Part shown: positions 5,814 through 8,322 of the stretch, one piece after another | Numbering within the stretch: the first letter of the stretch is position 1 | Layout: each line of letters begins with the position of its first letter | Assembly: GCA_020630355.1 (NCBI GenBank) | Contig: JAHDBO010000080.1 | Coordinates: 1-8,322 of the forward strand | Direction: 5' to 3' | DNA length: 8,322 nucleotides | Source: Saprospiraceae bacterium | Lineage (GTDB): Bacteria; Bacteroidota; Bacteroidia; Chitinophagales; Saprospiraceae | Notes under the pieces: model-generated | Told to the model about the DNA's origin: nothing | Databases searched by the model: none | Seen by the model: the letters and a program-made list of their open reading frames with translations, nothing else | Position numbers and translations under genes: made by a program

Positions 5814-7541
5814 ATGGAACTCGTAGGAACCGCTAAAAAGAAAACGACTAAGGGAACAACCATGAGTGGTGCACAAGCCGTTCTTGAATGTTTGATGGCA
5901 GAAGGTGTCGAAACTATCTTTGGTTATCCCGGTGGTGCTATCATGCCGATTTATGATGAACTCTACAAAGTACAGGATAAACTAGAGCATATATTAACAA
6001 GGCACGAACAAGGTGCAACCCATGCTGCACAAGGCTATGCTAGGGTCTGCGATAAACCTGCAGTCGTATTTGCTACTTCTGGACCGGGTGCTACCAACTT
6101 GATTACAGGTCTTGCGGATGCCATGATTGATTCCACACCAATGGTTTGCGTCACAGGACAAGTTGGTTCCCATTTATTAGGTTCCGATGCTTTCCAAGAA
6201 ACAGATATTATCAGTATTTCGACTCCAGTCACGAAATGGAATTATCAAATTACCAAGGCGGAAGAAATTGCAGAGGTTTTTGCGAAAGCATTTTATATTG
6301 CTCATTCTGGTCGTCCTGGTCCAGTATTAATTGATATTACGAAGGATGCACAATTTGCGGAACTTGATTTTTCTTACGAAAAATGTACACAAGTACGCAG
6401 TTACAAACCAAAGCCAAAAATTGACGCTACACAAATACAAGCAGCCGCCAATTTGATAAACGCTGCAAAAAAGCCTTTAATCATTTTTGGGCAAGGCATT
6501 ATCTTAGGAGAAGCAGAGCAAGAATTGATTCAATTAGTTGAAAAATCAGGTATTCCAGCAGCTTGGACAATCCTAGGACTTTCAGCAATGCCAACTGACC
6601 ATCCACTCAATGTCGGGATGCTAGGCATGCACGGCAATTATGCTCCCAATATCAAAACGAACGAATGTGATGTGTTGATTGCGATAGGAATGCGTTTTGA
6701 TGATAGAGTAACGGGCAACTTGGATTATTATGCTAAACAAGCCAAAGTCATCCATTTTGAAATCGACCCTGCCGAAGTCAGTAAAAATGTAACTGCTGAT
6801 ATTGCTGTTTTAGGAGACGCTAAAGAATCCTTGACCCAATTACTGCCTTTAATCAAAGAAAATACACATACTGATTGGCATAATAGTTTCAAAGAATTAG
6901 ACAAAAAAGAATACGAAAAGGTCATTGAAGGTGATTTACACCCTAGCAAGCCTGGCTTGACAATGGGAGAAGTCATCAAAGAAATCAACAATATCACTGA
7001 TGGTGATGCTATCATTGTAACCGATGTAGGACAACATCAAATGATTGCATGTCGTTATGCTAAGTTTCAAAAAACGAGGAGTAATATCACCTCTGCTGGG
7101 CTTGGAACAATGGGCTTTGCTTTACCTGCTGCGATGGGAGCAAAGCGTGGTGCAATGGATAGAGCTGTTATCGCAATAGCAGGCGACGGTGGCTACCAGA
7201 TGACTATCCAAGAGTTGGGTACTATTTTCCAGAATAAACTAGCAGTAAAAATAGTCGTCCTAAATAATGATTTCCTTGGGATGGTACGCCAATGGCAGCA
7301 GTTGTTCTTTGATAAAAGATATGCTTCTACCGAAATGGTCAATCCTGACTTTGTAACCATTGCTAAAGGCTATTTCATAGAAGCAGAACGGGTGACCGAA
7401 AGAAAAAACCTAGCAGACGCAGTAAAAAGAATGCTTGACTTTGATGGGCCTTATTTCCTTGAAGTGAAGGTGGAAAAGGAAGACAATGTTTTCCCTATGA
7501 TTCCCACAGGTGCAAGCATTTCGGATATTCGCTTAGAGTGA
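5814..7541 (+). CDS. ilvB: Acetohydroxyacid (acetolactate) synthase, large catalytic subunit
   Basis: A 575-residue thiamine-diphosphate enzyme joining two pyruvates to acetolactate, or pyruvate and 2-ketobutyrate to acetohydroxybutyrate, the first common step of Val/Leu and Ile synthesis. In order: N-terminal ThDP domain with FGYPGGAIMP (36-45) and the catalytic Glu65 in RHEQGA; central FAD domain with MLGMHG (269-274) and RFDDRVTG (294-301); C-terminal ThDP domain with the metal-binding motif from GDGG (457-460) to NN (484-485). Trp494 in GMVRQWQQ is the residue matching the plant herbicide-site Trp574. The position of plant Pro197 is Gly118 here (GQVGSHLLG). The start is uncertain: ATG 5814 gives a Lys/Thr-rich 16-residue extension, while ATG 5862 (residue 17, MSGAQAVLECL) has AAGGGA six bases before it and begins where many homologues do. 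Co-transcribed with ilvD and with its regulatory subunit, ilvN. Confidence 0.97.
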   Translation: MELVGTAKKKTTKGTTMSGAQAVLECLMAEGVETIFGYPGGAIMPIYDELYKVQDKLEHILTRHEQGATHAAQGYARVCDKPAVVFATSGPGATNLITGLADAMIDSTPMVCVTGQVGSHLLGSDAFQETDIISISTPVTKWNYQITKAEEIAEVFAKAFYIAHSGRPGPVLIDITKDAQFAELDFSYEKCTQVRSYKPKPKIDATQIQAAANLINAAKKPLIIFGQGIILGEAEQELIQLVEKSGIPAAWTILGLSAMPTDHPLNVGMLGMHGNYAPNIKTNECDVLIAIGMRFDDRVTGNLDYYAKQAKVIHFEIDPAEVSKNVTADIAVLGDAKESLTQLLPLIKENTHTDWHNSFKELDKKEYEKVIEGDLHPSKPGLTMGEVIKEINNITDGDAIIVTDVGQHQMIACRYAKFQKTRSNITSAGLGTMGFALPAAMGAKRGAMDRAVIAIAGDGGYQMTIQELGTIFQNKLAVKIVVLNNDFLGMVRQWQQLFFDKRYASTEMVNPDFVTIAKGYFIEAERVTERKNLADAVKRMLDFDGPYFLEVKVEKEDNVFPMIPTGASISDIRLE

Positions 7542-7555
7542 TAATTGGATAAATT

Positions 7556-7590
7556 TCATTCACATATCAAAATCATCATTCTACATTAAG
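7556..7590 (+). repeat. Intergenic repeat copy A (ilvB-ilvN gap)
   Basis: A 35-nt segment built as TCATTCA, 13 bases containing TCAAAAT, TCATTCT, two bases and ATTAAG. It aligns with copy B at 8215-8250 at about 27 of 36 positions with one gap, by hand alignment. It ends 11 nt before the ilvN start. It could be a dispersed intergenic element or a shared translation/processing signal. Confidence 0.4.
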
Positions 7591-7601
7591 AATTATTTAT
7601 C

Positions 7602-8111
7602 ATGCAAAAAGAACGTTTCACCGTTTCCATTTCTACGGAAAACAATATCGGATTGCTCAATAGGGTAACCTCTATTTTTCTGAAAAGGCATATCAATATA
7701 GAGAGTTTGACCGCCTCTGAATCCGAGATTAAAAATGTCCATAGATTTACAATTGAGGTGATTACAACGGAAGTTGCCATCAAGAAAATCATTACCCAAT
7801 TAGAAAAGCAAATCGAAGTTGTTCGAGCTTTTTATCATCGTTCGGAAGAGATTTTCTCTAAAGAAATAGCGATGTATAAAATATCTAACAACAACTTATA
7901 CAATAGTGATTTGAGGAATATCATCAAGCAAAATCATGCAACTATTATAGAAATAGAACAGGAGTTCTTTGTAGTAGAACTAACAGGTTCAGGTGAAGAA
8001 ACTTCTAAACTATACGAAGAATTATATCCTTTTGGTTTAATGCAATTTGTGCGTTCTGGTCGTATTGCAGTCACAAAACCAAAAATGATGATTTCTACTA
8101 TAATCAATTAA
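7602..8111 (+). CDS. ilvN: Acetohydroxyacid synthase, small regulatory subunit (ACT domain)
   Basis: The 169-residue protein matches the usual length of the AHAS regulatory subunit (E. coli IlvH has 163). It binds IlvB, stimulates it, and gives it feedback sensitivity. Residues about 4-75 are an ACT domain; Asn14, Gly17 and Asn32 (in NNIGLLNRV and INIESL) line up with Asn11, Gly14 and Asn29 of E. coli IlvH, where changes abolish valine inhibition. Valine feedback is therefore predicted. Residues about 85-160 are the AHAS C-terminal regulatory domain, with EIAMYKI and VRSGRIAVTK near its start and end. It is co-directional with ilvB, 60 nt downstream, and the gap contains one copy of an intergenic repeat (7556-7590). 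No terminator with a T tract follows within the window, so the operon may continue. Confidence 0.94.
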   Translation: MQKERFTVSISTENNIGLLNRVTSIFLKRHINIESLTASESEIKNVHRFTIEVITTEVAIKKIITQLEKQIEVVRAFYHRSEEIFSKEIAMYKISNNNLYNSDLRNIIKQNHATIIEIEQEFFVVELTGSGEETSKLYEELYPFGLMQFVRSGRIAVTKPKMMISTIIN

Positions 8112-8322
8112 AAAAATAGCTGAAGCTTGCGCATTACGATGTCGTTATCGTAGATTATTCTAAATGATTTTGCATAGCGAGTTTTTAACACCTAGTAAAT
8201 TCGAGAGTTCTGAGTCATTCAAAATTCAAAATTTTTCATTCAGAATTAAGTCTAATAAACTAACCTAATTGCCAAACTCATTTTCATCAAAAAATCAATT
8301 CTAAAATCCGTCAAAAAACAAT
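8112..8322 (+). other. Gene-free region after ilvN with a small hairpin
   Basis: No ORF is recognised in these 211 bases. TACGAT (8135-8140) and ATCGTA (8147-8152) form a 6-bp hairpin with a 6-base loop but without a following T tract, so it is not a clear terminator. Copy B of the intergenic repeat lies at 8215-8250. The window ends in ...AACAAT, so a start codon could lie right at the edge. The next gene may be ilvC or a leu gene, given the usual company of ilvDBN, but that cannot be seen. Confidence 0.5.
8215..8250 (+). repeat. Intergenic repeat copy B (downstream of ilvN)
   Basis: A 36-nt segment, TCATTCA, 14 bases containing TTCAAAAT, TCATTCA, two bases and ATTAAG, matching copy A in the ilvB-ilvN gap. 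The two TCATTCA units start 21 bp apart. Both copies have the same orientation relative to the operon. Confidence 0.4.

Noticed and set aside
8135..8152. Hairpin TACGAT/ATCGTA as an operon terminator
   Set aside because: The stem has six pairs and is followed by GATTATTC rather than a T tract.
1..8322. Insertion sequences, CRISPR arrays, tRNA genes or phage-like genes
   Set aside because: I found no transposase-like protein, no regularly spaced repeats and no cloverleaf or CCA-end pattern; the window is housekeeping in character.

Overview
This window looks like chromosomal DNA of a member of the Bacteroidota, probably a Saprospiria- or Flavobacteriia-type organism. The pointers are a GC content of roughly 40% by eye, start codons with little Shine-Dalgarno signal, promoter-like TTG / TAnnTTTG elements, and a NagZ-type GH3 enzyme fused to a serine beta-lactamase-family domain. 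I cannot name the genus. I see no mobile element, CRISPR array, tRNA or rRNA.

Layout. (1) 1-467, minus strand: the 5' part of a membrane-anchored TlpA/thioredoxin-like gene that runs off the left edge. (2) 468-731: a divergent intergenic region with candidate promoters, a 12-bp inverted repeat and a 9-bp direct repeat. (3) 732-3704: a three-domain exported enzyme (GH3 N-acetylglucosaminidase, GH3 C-terminal domain, S12/beta-lactamase domain), probably acting on peptidoglycan fragments. It is closed by a hairpin over its stop codon and by a second, strong bidirectional terminator. (4) 3811-4108: the control region of the branched-chain amino acid operon. (5) ilvD (4109-5785), ilvB (5814-7541) and ilvN (7602-8111), all on the plus strand, followed by 211 nt without a gene. 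A further ilv/leu gene, possibly ilvC, may begin just beyond the right edge.

The main discovery is in region 4. A 17-codon ORF at 3932-3985, too short for standard gene calling, encodes MKPFITIIIIIVVVIII, with nine Ile and three Val and no Leu. It is followed by three in-frame stop codons. It lies directly upstream of a perfect 13-bp terminator hairpin with a T7 tract, which ends 58 nt before ilvD. The RNA between them can form a long alternative hairpin (3992-4006 with 4015-4029) that takes up the whole 5' arm of the terminator. Codons 2-4 of the leader peptide can in turn pair with the centre of that antiterminator. These are the parts of a ribosome-mediated transcription attenuator, here apparently sensing isoleucine and perhaps valine.

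How the genes work together. IlvB and IlvN form acetohydroxyacid synthase and IlvD is dihydroxyacid dehydratase; the intervening step, IlvC, is not in the window. IlvN keeps the residues that bind valine in E. coli IlvH. The pathway therefore appears controlled twice: enzyme activity by valine feedback, and operon transcription by charged tRNA(Ile)/tRNA(Val) supply through the leader.
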